Shown: in pieces, positions 6,436 to 13,401 of the stretch
Layout: every line of letters starts with the position of its first letter
How positions within the stretch are numbered: position 1 is the first letter of the stretch
Origin: Bacteroidia bacterium
Lineage (GTDB): Bacteria; Bacteroidota; Bacteroidia; Bacteroidales; GCA-2748055
DNA: 21,832 nucleotides
NCBI GenBank assembly: GCA_030596245.1
Contig: JAUVKN010000021.1
Span: forward strand, 1 to 21,832
Direction: 5' to 3'
Position numbers and translations under genes: made by a program
Notes under the pieces: generated by a model
What the model was told of the DNA's origin: nothing
What the model saw: only the letters and a program-made list of their open reading frames with translations
Database searches by the model: none

Positions 6436-7208
6436 GCATCCTCTTTATACATACCCTCGTAGGCATCCAGTTGAGTCAGATGCAGCTTGGCTTTATCAAC
6501 ATCACCGGTTTTCAGATAACAGAGGCTCAGGTACCAGGTTGCTTCGGGCAGGTACCGGTAGTTGTTTTCAATATAATTGTTAAGGATCTCCCTGGCAGGT
6601 TCATATTGCCCGAGAGCCATGTAGTTCAAACCACGAAACAATTGCACCTCAGGCTGAACTTCCTGAACAGATCCCATTTGGTTAAACAGGAGGCTCGATT
6701 GTTCATAGTTCCCCTGGATATAACTGTTGATGCCATCAGTCAGGTTTAAATTGAGGTCCTGAACCTTGTCACGCTGTGAGTGATCGGATGCATTCAGGGG
6801 TTCATAATAGTTCTGGAATAACCGATCGCTGCTTGTGAATGGCACAAAAACCCTGATGACAATCAGCATGACAATGGCAGCTGCAATGGCAGAAGAGTAT
6901 ATGAACCATTTCCTTGAAACTCCTGGGACACGCTGAGGATCGTTTTCAATGATTTCGTCTCCGACTGATTCATTTTCAAATGCCAGGTTGGCCAGCTTTT
7001 CTGCTTCATCAAGTGAGGGATCCGATTTCATCTCTTCCAGCTGGATCTTAGCTTTCAAATACTCCTTCACCTGCATGTTCAACCGGTATGATTCAGAAAG
7101 CTCGGGATCTTTTACCAACTCCTGCTCGATCTCTACGATCTCTTCCGGACCCAGATCATTGTAAATATAATTGGCCAGCCTTATCCTGCTATTTAAGTTG
7201 TCTTTCAT
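6396..7208 (-). CDS. Single-pass membrane TPR protein, probable anti-sigma factor
   Basis: A 270-aa protein. Residues 1-99 are acidic, helical and should be cytoplasmic; the segment GPEEIVEIEQELVKDPELSE resembles the N-terminal part of Bacteroidota anti-sigma proteins encoded beside ECF sigma factors. A membrane helix runs from about 101 to 123 (WFIYSSAIAAAIVMLIVIRV), preceded by RK, giving an outside C-terminus. The periplasmic part (about 153-250) has TPR-like units such as INSYIQGNYEQSSLLF, GLNYMALGQYEPAREIL and SLCYLKTGDVDKAKLHL. It starts 14 bases after the sigma gene stop on the same strand, the classic sigma/anti-sigma order. I infer that the cytoplasmic region holds the sigma factor and the periplasmic TPR region senses a protein or peptide. 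No zinc-type HXXXCXXC anti-sigma motif is present, so the role rests on layout and gene order. Its tail overlaps the CHAT gene. Confidence 0.72.
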   Translation of the reverse strand: MKDNLNSRIRLANYIYNDLGPEEIVEIEQELVKDPELSESYRLNMQVKEYLKAKIQLEEMKSDPSLDEAEKLANLAFENESVGDEIIENDPQRVPGVSRKWFIYSSAIAAAIVMLIVIRVFVPFTSSDRLFQNYYEPLNASDHSQRDKVQDLNLNLTDGINSYIQGNYEQSSLLFNQMGSVQEVQPEVQLFRGLNYMALGQYEPAREILNNYIENNYRYLPEATWYLSLCYLKTGDVDKAKLHLTQLDAYEGMYKEDAQALARKLRRIKR

Positions 7209-7222
7209 AAGATCTTGGTGGA

Positions 7223-7708
7223 TTACTCCACAAGTGCTATCTGTTCTGTCTCCTTAATTTTTATGAAATCCGGGTGATTTTCAATCATCTTCATGAGGTA
7301 GCTATGGCACAGGCTCTTTCTCTTTCTCACATAGCCATAACTGTATCCAAGTAATTCTGCAATCTCCCTGGGGGGTGTTTCTTTGAGGTACTCTTTCAGT
7401 ATCTCCTGGCAAACACTATCCAGTTTTTCGAAAGTCTCCCAAAAAATCGTTCTGTACAACTCATAGTCGGCATCTTCAGTGAAATCCCTGACCGGTGTTG
7501 TGTCGAGCTTTCTCACATGATAGTTTCTGGCAGCAATTTGCTTTTCAAGTTGCTGCTTCCATTTCTTATTACACAGGGCATACATCAGTGTACCCAGTTG
7601 GCATGTCAATGTGAATTCTTCCTTGTCCACGAGCCGGATAAGTGCAACCAACCCTTCGTTAAATACGTCCTGGGCATCCTCCCGGCTACCTCCCATTTCC
7701 ATGACCAT
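7223..7708 (-). CDS. ECF-like sigma-70 family factor; N-terminus extends beyond the first ATG
   Basis: RNA polymerase sigma factor of the small (region 2 plus region 4) type. From the first ATG (7708) the protein is 161 aa. Region 2 is seen in GGSREDAQDVFNEGLVALIR, and region 4 in LDSVCQEILKEYLKETPPRE followed by IAELLGYSYGYVRKRKSLCH, a helix-turn-helix for the -35 element. The frame stays open and family-like upstream to about 7831, encoding STDHYSDDIVIQGIRNRDDA and then VFKYIQVKFQDSIRL, which is the expected start of region 2. That stretch contains no ATG, GTG or TTG, so the real start is either a rare codon (ATC, ATA or ATT) or has been lost. The frame is closed by TAA at 7834-7832. A near-perfect promoter lies at 7845-7875. 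The next gene, 14 bases on, is the probable anti-sigma factor. Confidence 0.82.
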   Translation of the reverse strand: MVMEMGGSREDAQDVFNEGLVALIRLVDKEEFTLTCQLGTLMYALCNKKWKQQLEKQIAARNYHVRKLDTTPVRDFTEDADYELYRTIFWETFEKLDSVCQEILKEYLKETPPREIAELLGYSYGYVRKRKSLCHSYLMKMIENHPDFIKIKETEQIALVE

Positions 7709-7844
7709 TAGCCTGATGCTATCCTGGAACTTTACCTGGATGTATTTAAATACAGCATCATCCCGGTTCCGGATACCCTGAATAACTATATCATCACTAT
7801 AATGGTCTGTGCTTCTGATCTGGTTTGGCTTTTAAGAGGATAGG

Positions 7845-7875
7845 CAAATTTAGCAATTATTCACGACTCTATCAA
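7845..7875 (-). promoter_or_regulatory. Promoter of the sigma/anti-sigma operon
   Basis: On the minus strand TTG (7875-7873), 20 bases, then TAAATTTG (7852-7845), a perfect match to the Bacteroidota TAnnTTTG element. Transcription should begin near 7838, so the message contains the open frame upstream of the ATG at 7708 and little else. Confidence 0.65.
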
Positions 7876-7888
7876 TTGCCTTAAGTAG

Positions 7889-7917
7889 AAAAAACCGCCA
7901 GGCATCTGCTCAGCGGT
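7889..7917 (-). terminator. Terminator after tRNA-His
   Basis: On the minus strand ACCGC (7917-7913) pairs with GCGGT (7898-7894), with inner GCA/TGC pairs, and is followed by a run of six T. It starts 11 bases after the tRNA 3' end and separates the tRNA from the sigma operon promoter. Confidence 0.7.
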
Positions 7918-7927
7918 CTCTTTGTCG

Positions 7928-8003
7928 GGTGGAAGACCGGGCTTGAACCGGCGACCTCTGGAACCACAATCCAGCGCTCTAACCAAACTGAGCTACATCC
8001 ACC
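7928..8003 (-). tRNA. tRNA-His (anticodon GTG)
   Basis: The minus strand folds into a full cloverleaf: acceptor GGTGGATG with the extra 5' G (G-1) paired to C73 as required for histidine tRNAs, D arm GCTC/GAGC, anticodon stem CTGGA/TCCAG with loop TTGTGGT (anticodon GTG), variable AGGTC, and T arm GCCGG/CCGGT with loop TTCAAGC. The CCA end is not encoded. In the acceptor stem position 6 is T and position 67 is T, an unpaired T-T where a T-A pair is usual. Confidence 0.93.
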
Positions 8004-8014
8004 ATTTGGGAGGG

Positions 8015-8022
8015 CAAATTTA
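8015..8022 (-). promoter_or_regulatory. Possible -7 element of the tRNA-His promoter
   Basis: TAAATTTG on the minus strand (8022-8015) matches TAnnTTTG exactly and lies 11 bases before the tRNA 5' end, which fits a start just ahead of it. No TTG is found at the right distance upstream, so read-through from the glycosyltransferase operon is the alternative. Confidence 0.4.
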
Positions 8023-8057
8023 CAAAATTTTTTATTCCTGTAATTCTCCGGGAGAAA

Positions 8058-9242
8058 TTATTCTTCCAACAGGGATAGAAACAGCTGATTGTATTGTTCC
8101 ATCACATTGGATTGGCCATATCGTTCAAGGGTCTGGTTGCGAATTCCCCCGGCAGAATAGATCCGGTTTTGTTGCATCATCTGCTCCATGGCCCCGGTCA
8201 ACTGATCCACATTATCAGGATCAATGAGCAATCCATTCTCCTCAGTAACAATGTGATCGGGTCCGCCCGACCGGGTGGCAATCACGGGTAATCCCGTAGC
8301 CATTGCCTCTATCAGGACAGCCCCGAAGGCCTCATACCGGGTGGGCAATACAAAACAGTTGGCTCCCTGCATCTCCTTCTGCATCTCCTCCCTTGAGAGC
8401 CGACCCAGGAAATATACATGGTCGGTTACACCCAGTTCTCCTGCCATCTCTTCCAGTTCCGGTTTCAGTGATCCTTTACCAGCCAGTCTTACGGTAAACG
8501 GCGTGTCAATTCTCACCTTCAGTTCCTTTACCGCTTCAAGTAACAGGTCCACTCCCTTCACATGTTCAAGCCTTCCGGCCCACACAAAGACAAACGGGTC
8601 ATCCTTACGAGGTTCCGAAGGAGGAAGGAACATATCCTCCCGGATCATGTTGGGAATGACCATGGTTTTTTCCTCGATCCAGGGCATCAATATTTTTAGT
8701 CCGTTCAACAGGCTTTTGGATACCAGCACCAACTTGCTGCAGTTTTGGTAAGCTTTTTCAAAAAAGGGCAGGTAATAGGGTTTTACCATCTTGCGGGCAT
8801 TCTCAGTGCTCCAGACAAAAAAACTTCTGTGTTCCACCACCAGGTAAGGTACACCATACTTTTCACTGATCAATGAAGCTGTGTATCCGGCCCAGGTCAC
8901 ACTATGTGTCAGGATCAGATCGGGTTTCCCAAATTCTTTCGCATATCGCTTATAGACCCGCAAGGTTTCAGCGGCCCAGCTCCGGATGTTGTACTTTTCA
9001 CTGCCCGGGATTTTCAGATAAGCGGAGCGGATCACCCTCAGACCATTTTCATCGCCGATCCTGTAGCGGTGCAATGCCGAAGGTCCGGCCTGAATAAGTT
9101 TCCTTACCCCCACTACCCGGTTTACCAATACGTCCACCTGCCATCCCATCTTATGGATGGCCTCACTGTGTTCTTTAAAGAAGTAACCCCCGTCGGGCGG
9201 GTACCAGGAAGGGATAATGAGTATGCGGTGAGCTTGATTCAT
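8058..9242 (-). CDS. Glycosyltransferase family 4 protein
   Basis: A 394-aa cytoplasmic glycosyltransferase of the GT-B fold, GT4 family, which would move a sugar from a nucleotide donor to a lipid-linked or surface glycan. The N-terminal domain opens with ILIIPSWYPPDGGYFFKEH, the typical start of this family. The C-terminal donor domain shows FVWAGRLEHVKGVDLLLEAV, then PTRYEAFGAVLIEAMATGLP with the EX7E-type acid pair, and SGGPDHIVTEENGLLIDPDN. I chose ATG 9242 because it lies directly before the family's first strand and 4 bases after the methyltransferase stop; a longer frame upstream lies inside that gene. It is the last gene of a flippase-methyltransferase-glycosyltransferase operon. The sugar and linkage cannot be told from sequence. 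Confidence 0.9.
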   Translation of the reverse strand: MNQAHRILIIPSWYPPDGGYFFKEHSEAIHKMGWQVDVLVNRVVGVRKLIQAGPSALHRYRIGDENGLRVIRSAYLKIPGSEKYNIRSWAAETLRVYKRYAKEFGKPDLILTHSVTWAGYTASLISEKYGVPYLVVEHRSFFVWSTENARKMVKPYYLPFFEKAYQNCSKLVLVSKSLLNGLKILMPWIEEKTMVIPNMIREDMFLPPSEPRKDDPFVFVWAGRLEHVKGVDLLLEAVKELKVRIDTPFTVRLAGKGSLKPELEEMAGELGVTDHVYFLGRLSREEMQKEMQGANCFVLPTRYEAFGAVLIEAMATGLPVIATRSGGPDHIVTEENGLLIDPDNVDQLTGAMEQMMQQNRIYSAGGIRNQTLERYGQSNVMEQYNQLFLSLLEE

Positions 9243-9246
9243 GGTT

Positions 9247-10053
9247 TTACAATTTCTTCCGGGAGAGTTCAAGGGTGTAATACTCCTCAGGTACCACCGG
9301 GAATTCGGCCGGCCGGGAGATATAATTTTTACCGGTGAAAATGGCGCATTTGGTATGGGCCACATGATAGACGTTTTCGGCACGGCCGGCCCCCACTCCG
9401 TCCAGTATGGCTGCCATTACTTCGAATCTAACCTGGTCTGGTTGGTACCCGTAATCGTGCCAAACCACTACGCTGTTTTCGTGGACCAGGTGCTCAAATA
9501 CATTCCTGGTATCGCTCAGGATGAAGTCATAATGGTGATCGCCGTCGATAAACACAAGGTCAAACTTCTTTCCCAGCGAAGCAAAATCAAAGCTCCTGGA
9601 ATCGCCCCTCAGCTGGGTTACATTATTCAACTCCCTGGAAAACATACCATGGGCTTCAATGGTCTTTTCGTGCATTCCCCGGGTCCGCATCTGGTCATCG
9701 GTAAGACACAATGTATGACAGCTTTTTGCCCTTGGGGCGATGGTGCTAACACTCTCCCCCCGCCATGTTCCGATCTCGAAATAGCTGCAATCCTTCATCT
9801 CATCAGTCAGCCCCGCCAGCAACATGATATCGGTGGGCAGGGACCCTCCATCCAGAAAAGTCATAGGTCCCAATGAAACCGAACCGGCTTTCACCAGCTG
9901 ATCCATCGTGATCACAGGGAGTCCCACCGGTAATCCAAGATTCTTTGCCACATATGTTTGCCATGAGTCTTTGTCAGTCAGTACCCGGTTCAACAAAACC
10001 GGTTTCCTGGCGATCCACCAGAGGGCCTTAATTGCTTTTCCTATTTTACCCAT
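9247..10053 (-). CDS. Class I SAM-dependent methyltransferase
   Basis: A 268-aa protein with the class I methyltransferase signature: FEIGTWRGESVSTIA (motif I, glycine-rich SAM loop, about residues 91-105), KKFDLVFIDGDHHYDFILSD (motif IV region), and VVVWHDYG further on. This DGDHHYD form is common in the methyltransferase 24-type enzymes found in polysaccharide and O-antigen clusters. Its ATG overlaps the stop of the upstream flippase gene by 8 bases (ATGGGTAA), and its own stop is 4 bases before the glycosyltransferase start, so the three are translated together. A role in methylating a sugar or glycan intermediate is inferred from context; the acceptor is unknown. A long open frame on the opposite strand is its shadow. 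Confidence 0.85.
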   Translation of the reverse strand: MGKIGKAIKALWWIARKPVLLNRVLTDKDSWQTYVAKNLGLPVGLPVITMDQLVKAGSVSLGPMTFLDGGSLPTDIMLLAGLTDEMKDCSYFEIGTWRGESVSTIAPRAKSCHTLCLTDDQMRTRGMHEKTIEAHGMFSRELNNVTQLRGDSRSFDFASLGKKFDLVFIDGDHHYDFILSDTRNVFEHLVHENSVVVWHDYGYQPDQVRFEVMAAILDGVGAGRAENVYHVAHTKCAIFTGKNYISRPAEFPVVPEEYYTLELSRKKL

Positions 10054-11359
10054 CGAATTCTTCTAAGGTTTTAACGGGACTTTCTCCAAATGGATTGTTT
10101 TTTACCAGCCTGATGTACCAGAAGAGGCTATAGCCAATCGCAAGGGTACTCAATCCGCTATACAATGCCAGTCCAATATATACATTTTCCATGACCACCC
10201 CCACCACCAGGCCTCCCAGCCTTGCGATCAGTCTGACTCCATCGATAATCATGGCCACCCGCTGCTTTTTGTAGAGATCGGGGATAAAAGAGAGGGGCAT
10301 GACCAGACCCACCATAAAGATCCACGGAAGAATGATCTGTACATAGCGGCCCGCTTCGATCCATTTCTCTCCAAAGACGAATCCAAAGATCTCCGGAGCA
10401 AAGATCCCCATCAGTACAAAAGGAACCAATAACACCAGGATGGTTCTTTTGATATAAAAAAGTACTTCTGGCAGAATGGGGGCCTCTTTGTGCTGTTTTT
10501 CAACGAAACGCTGAAACATTACCTGGTAGAAAGCACTGGCAACTAAACTAACCGGACGGTAAAGGATCATATATCCGAATGTATAGAATCCAGCGATAGC
10601 TGTGGAAAAGAAGGCGCTAAAGATAAAAACAGGAAGGGCGCCAGAGAAGTTGTTGATCAGGCCCTGCCACATGTTATACTTTGGAAAAAGACTGTATTGT
10701 TTTCCCAGCCTTTTCATCTCGGAGAATTTCAACCAGCCTGCTTTCTTTCTATTGACCCTTGCCTGTACCCCAAAGAATACCAGGAAGCCGATGAGCTGTC
10801 CAAAAACCACTCCAAAGATTAGTCCGGCTGCACCAATCAGTACCAGTCCCAGTGTCAGCTTCAATAGTGAATTGCCAAGGCTCTGACCTATGTTTGCACC
10901 CGCAATTAGTTTGTAACGCTTTTCCCGGTTTGAGTAATTTCGGAACGAGGTAAACAGCCCTACAAGCAAAGTGGAGAGGGGTATGAAGTATAGCCAGGTA
11001 GAGATCTCGTCACTGCCCAACCATCTGCATATCACGTCATTGAACGGAATCACAAGCATCAGTAGTACAAGACTGACCCCCACACTGATCAAACCGGACA
11101 ATCCAAGCAGGTTCACCGAATCCCGGTCGCTTTTAGGCAGCAGTATGGCCAGTTCATACTTGGCCGTGGAAAAGATGATGGTGATATTAAGGATGTTCAT
11201 GTATAAACCGAACACACCGAAATCCTCTTCGGTATAGATTCGACTCAATACAATGTAAATGATTACAGAAAATGCCTGGGCAAAGGTTGTTCCGGAGATC
11301 AGGGTGGCCACATTTTTAAAAAACTCATTCTCCCAGATATTGCGTAAGGCCCGAAACAT
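10046..11359 (-). CDS. Polysaccharide flippase (Wzx-like, MOP superfamily)
   Basis: A 437-aa integral membrane protein with about 12-14 hydrophobic helices. The N-terminus NVATLISGTTFAQAFSVIIY, then IYTEEDFGVFGLY, is the usual opening of Wzx/oligosaccharide flippases, and RFVEKQHKE and VFGEKWIEAGRYVQIILPW occur at family positions. It should move lipid-linked oligosaccharide across the inner membrane. I place the start at ATG 11359; a TTG at 11365 would add two residues. It is the first gene of the leftward operon and overlaps the methyltransferase by 8 bases. No O-antigen polymerase, initiating transferase or sugar-nucleotide genes are in the window, so this is either a small outlying piece of a surface-glycan system or all of a minor locus. 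Confidence 0.88.
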   Translation of the reverse strand: MFRALRNIWENEFFKNVATLISGTTFAQAFSVIIYIVLSRIYTEEDFGVFGLYMNILNITIIFSTAKYELAILLPKSDRDSVNLLGLSGLISVGVSLVLLMLVIPFNDVICRWLGSDEISTWLYFIPLSTLLVGLFTSFRNYSNREKRYKLIAGANIGQSLGNSLLKLTLGLVLIGAAGLIFGVVFGQLIGFLVFFGVQARVNRKKAGWLKFSEMKRLGKQYSLFPKYNMWQGLINNFSGALPVFIFSAFFSTAIAGFYTFGYMILYRPVSLVASAFYQVMFQRFVEKQHKEAPILPEVLFYIKRTILVLLVPFVLMGIFAPEIFGFVFGEKWIEAGRYVQIILPWIFMVGLVMPLSFIPDLYKKQRVAMIIDGVRLIARLGGLVVGVVMENVYIGLALYSGLSTLAIGYSLFWYIRLVKNNPFGESPVKTLEEFDG

Positions 11360-11504
11360 GATCAAAAGTAAGAATTTAATTGACCCTATTTTTCTCCACC
11401 GGGACAGTTCTTTTGTTATCCATCAATATATGTGAGATTGATTGTTTTATCTTAATTGTAAAGCAGCTATAGATTTTAATTCAACGGCTATGCTAAAACA
11501 TCGA

Positions 11505-11524
11505 TGCTATCCCGTAGGATAGCA
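11505..11524 (-). terminator. Hairpin downstream of the EcsC-family gene
   Basis: TGCTATCC (11505-11512) and GGATAGCA (11517-11524) form a perfect 8-bp stem with a four-base loop, about 50 bases past the stop of the leftward EcsC-family gene. The following T-rich tract is poor on either strand, so termination is possible but not certain. Confidence 0.4.
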
Positions 11525-11572
11525 CTGGGTTTTGAGCATTTGTTATAAGCTGGTATTTATCTGTCTTTAAGC

Positions 11573-12361
11573 TTAGTTTATCTCTTTGTATATTTTTTTA
11601 ATCAGTTCTTTACCATGAATTTTCTCTAATTTTCTCACAGTAAAATGTCCTTTTGCCATATCTTGAAAATGATCAATAAAAAGAGTATTAATAAATGCAC
11701 CACCAGCTGCTCCAATTAATGGGATTCCTTGTGCTGCTGCCTTTTCTGTAATTTGAATTGAAAATCTTTCAGCAATCTTAGTTAAGAGCCTTAGTAAAAT
11801 TGGAGCTCCGTCTTCGACTATACCTTTTGTTGCAATAAATTCAGAAGCTTCTGTGACTGACTTTGCTAAAAATGTTCTTACTATATAATATCCGCTTTCT
11901 GTTCCATCATCAGATCTATTCTTACCACCAAGTGCAAAAACTTCCAAACAAGCTAGTTTTGTTTCATAGTCATTAATAGATTCGCCTTGAGATCTAGCTA
12001 TTTCTGCTATTGAACGCAACATTATTGTAGTTGATATTGGTAATTCTACTGCTAATGCTGCAATTCCGAAAAATCCTCCAACTCCACCACTTACGGCAAC
12101 ACCAAATTTATGCCAATAGTTAGATGATTTTTTTCCTGGATTGTCTTTTATTGTGAATATTGCAGCTTCTGAAGCTTTTAAAAGTGCGCTTGTTGTGACT
12201 TCACTAATTTTTTCATTCCAATTTTTTGGTAAATTTTTAAAACCTTCTTCAATTGGGATACCAATGAAATTTGTGATTTTTGCCGCAACTCCGGGATTTT
12301 CTAATAGATTTTTCGCTTCTGCTAATTCTTTTTGGTCTTGTTCCGGTATGACAGTATTCAT
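11573..12361 (-). CDS. EcsC family protein
   Basis: A 262-aa protein recognised as EcsC-family from the central KFGVAVSGGVGGFFGIAALA stretch followed by VELPISTTIMLRSIAEIARS, YETKLACLEVFALGG, and the late KAAAQGIPLIGAAGGAFINT with FQDMAKGHFTVRKLE. In Bacillus the namesake sits by the EcsAB transporter; the family's biochemical role is unknown. Hydrophobic glycine- and alanine-rich segments suggest membrane association, with no signal peptide. The gene and its flanks are clearly richer in A and T than the genes around it, with many AAA, AAT and TTT codons, which suggests recent acquisition. It stands alone between the polysaccharide operon and the Bax-inhibitor gene. Confidence 0.82.
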   Translation of the reverse strand: MNTVIPEQDQKELAEAKNLLENPGVAAKITNFIGIPIEEGFKNLPKNWNEKISEVTTSALLKASEAAIFTIKDNPGKKSSNYWHKFGVAVSGGVGGFFGIAALAVELPISTTIMLRSIAEIARSQGESINDYETKLACLEVFALGGKNRSDDGTESGYYIVRTFLAKSVTEASEFIATKGIVEDGAPILLRLLTKIAERFSIQITEKAAAQGIPLIGAAGGAFINTLFIDHFQDMAKGHFTVRKLEKIHGKELIKKIYKEIN

Positions 12362-12583
12362 TGAGTGATTTCTTTATTAATTTCTGATAGAACTTTTTTT
12401 ACACAGCATAATCTTTTGCAAACTAATCTCTTAATACGTAAAATGTTGTTTTGGGGTAATTATTGTAGAATAGGTGCATGAAGATGTTGGGCTTGATGGC
12501 TCTGCAAAATTAACGAAAATTTAAAGATTATACTGCAATTCTGTCAGCCTATGTCTCCTTCTATCGCATGGCATATGATTTGA

Positions 12584-12596
12584 ACGAACCGTTCGT
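12584..12596 (+). promoter_or_regulatory. Possible TetR-type operator
   Basis: ACGAAC-C-GTTCGT is a perfect inverted repeat, also readable as GAACG-AAC-CGTTC. It lies 11 bases upstream of the TATATTTG element, where a bound repressor would block transcription of the Bax-inhibitor operon. GAACG/CGTTC half-sites are typical of TetR-family operators, but no regulator gene is nearby. Confidence 0.4.
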
Positions 12597-12607
12597 AATA
12601 AATCATA

Positions 12608-12615
12608 TATATTTG
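12608..12615 (+). promoter_or_regulatory. -7 element of the Bax-inhibitor operon promoter
   Basis: TATATTTG matches TAnnTTTG exactly and lies 17 bases before the ATG at 12633. A TTTG at 12579-12582 is 25 bases upstream, longer than the usual 19-21, which might mean a weak or activator-dependent promoter. Confidence 0.45.
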
Positions 12616-12632
12616 ACACAAAATTGAAATAA

Positions 12633-13385
12633 ATGAGAGCGATGAGATCATCCAACCCCGTGATGACAGGAAAGGTTTTTGAGAAAGCTGGCCAGATTAC
12701 CACCGGCAGCAGTGAGATGACGATCAATGGAACCATCAATAAAATTGGACTGCTGCTTTTGCTGGTCATTGCAGCTGCAGCTTATACATGGAATATGGTT
12801 ACCGGCGATAATCCCGCCAATGCAGGTACGCTGGCAATTGCAGGAGCAATTGGTGGATTTATCATGGCACTGGTGATAATCTTTCGGCCCAAATCATCAC
12901 CCATTACGGCCCCCATCTATGCCATCCTGGAAGGGCTTTTCCTGGGTGCTATCAGTGCCATTGTCAATGCAAGGTATCCCGGAATTGCATTCCAGGCTGT
13001 TTTGTTAACCATAGGTACATTGTTTACCATGCTGTTCCTTTACAGATCCGGAAGGATCCGGGCAACTCCCAGATTCAGACGTGGAGTAATGATGGCCACC
13101 GGGGCTGTTTTCTTTGCCTACATGATCAGCTGGATCATGAGCCTTTTGGGTATGCCTATGGGATTTATGCATTCGGCCGGACCTCTGGGAATCCTGATCA
13201 ACCTGGTGATTATTGTGATTGCCGCACTGAACCTGATCATGGATTTCGATTTCATTGAAAAGGGTGCCCGGATGGCAGCTCCAAAGTATTTGGAGTGGTA
13301 CGGTGCCTTCGGATTAATGGTAACACTCATCTGGCTCTATATTGAGTTTTTAAGATTACTTGCTAGATTTGCTGGAAGAGATTAA
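12633..13385 (+). CDS. Bax inhibitor-1 / YccA family membrane protein
   Basis: A 250-aa inner-membrane protein with about seven hydrophobic helices after a 35-residue polar N-terminus (SSNPVMTGKVFEKA). The APIYAILEGLFLGAISAIVN segment and the C-terminal DFDFIEKGARMAAPKYLEWY block, followed by GAFGLMVTLIWLYIEFLRLL, are hallmarks of the Bax inhibitor-1/YccA-like family; the acidic residues in that block correspond to the family's proposed pH-sensing pair. In bacteria these proteins leak calcium or bind the FtsH protease; which applies here is unknown. ATG 12633 is used; ATG 12642 is an alternative. A possible operator and a -7 element lie just upstream, and the class V enzyme gene follows after 16 bases. 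Confidence 0.88.
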   Translation: MRAMRSSNPVMTGKVFEKAGQITTGSSEMTINGTINKIGLLLLLVIAAAAYTWNMVTGDNPANAGTLAIAGAIGGFIMALVIIFRPKSSPITAPIYAILEGLFLGAISAIVNARYPGIAFQAVLLTIGTLFTMLFLYRSGRIRATPRFRRGVMMATGAVFFAYMISWIMSLLGMPMGFMHSAGPLGILINLVIIVIAALNLIMDFDFIEKGARMAAPKYLEWYGAFGLMVTLIWLYIEFLRLLARFAGRD

Positions 13386-13401
13386 GTGGAAAAAGTCTGT
13401 T

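Noticed and set aside
8042..8057. Terminator after the glycosyltransferase (TTCTCC-G-GGAGAA)
   Set aside because: The hairpin is real, but on the minus strand it is followed by an A-rich tract and not a T-run, so termination is not supported.
9241..9876. 211-aa plus-strand ORF
   Set aside because: It lies wholly antisense to the methyltransferase, whose motifs are clear; composition and length fit a shadow frame.
11352..11372. TACTTTTG next to the flippase start as a promoter
   Set aside because: It matches TAnnTTTG but ends about 3 bases before the ATG, so transcription would start inside the gene, and no TTG is found at the right distance upstream.
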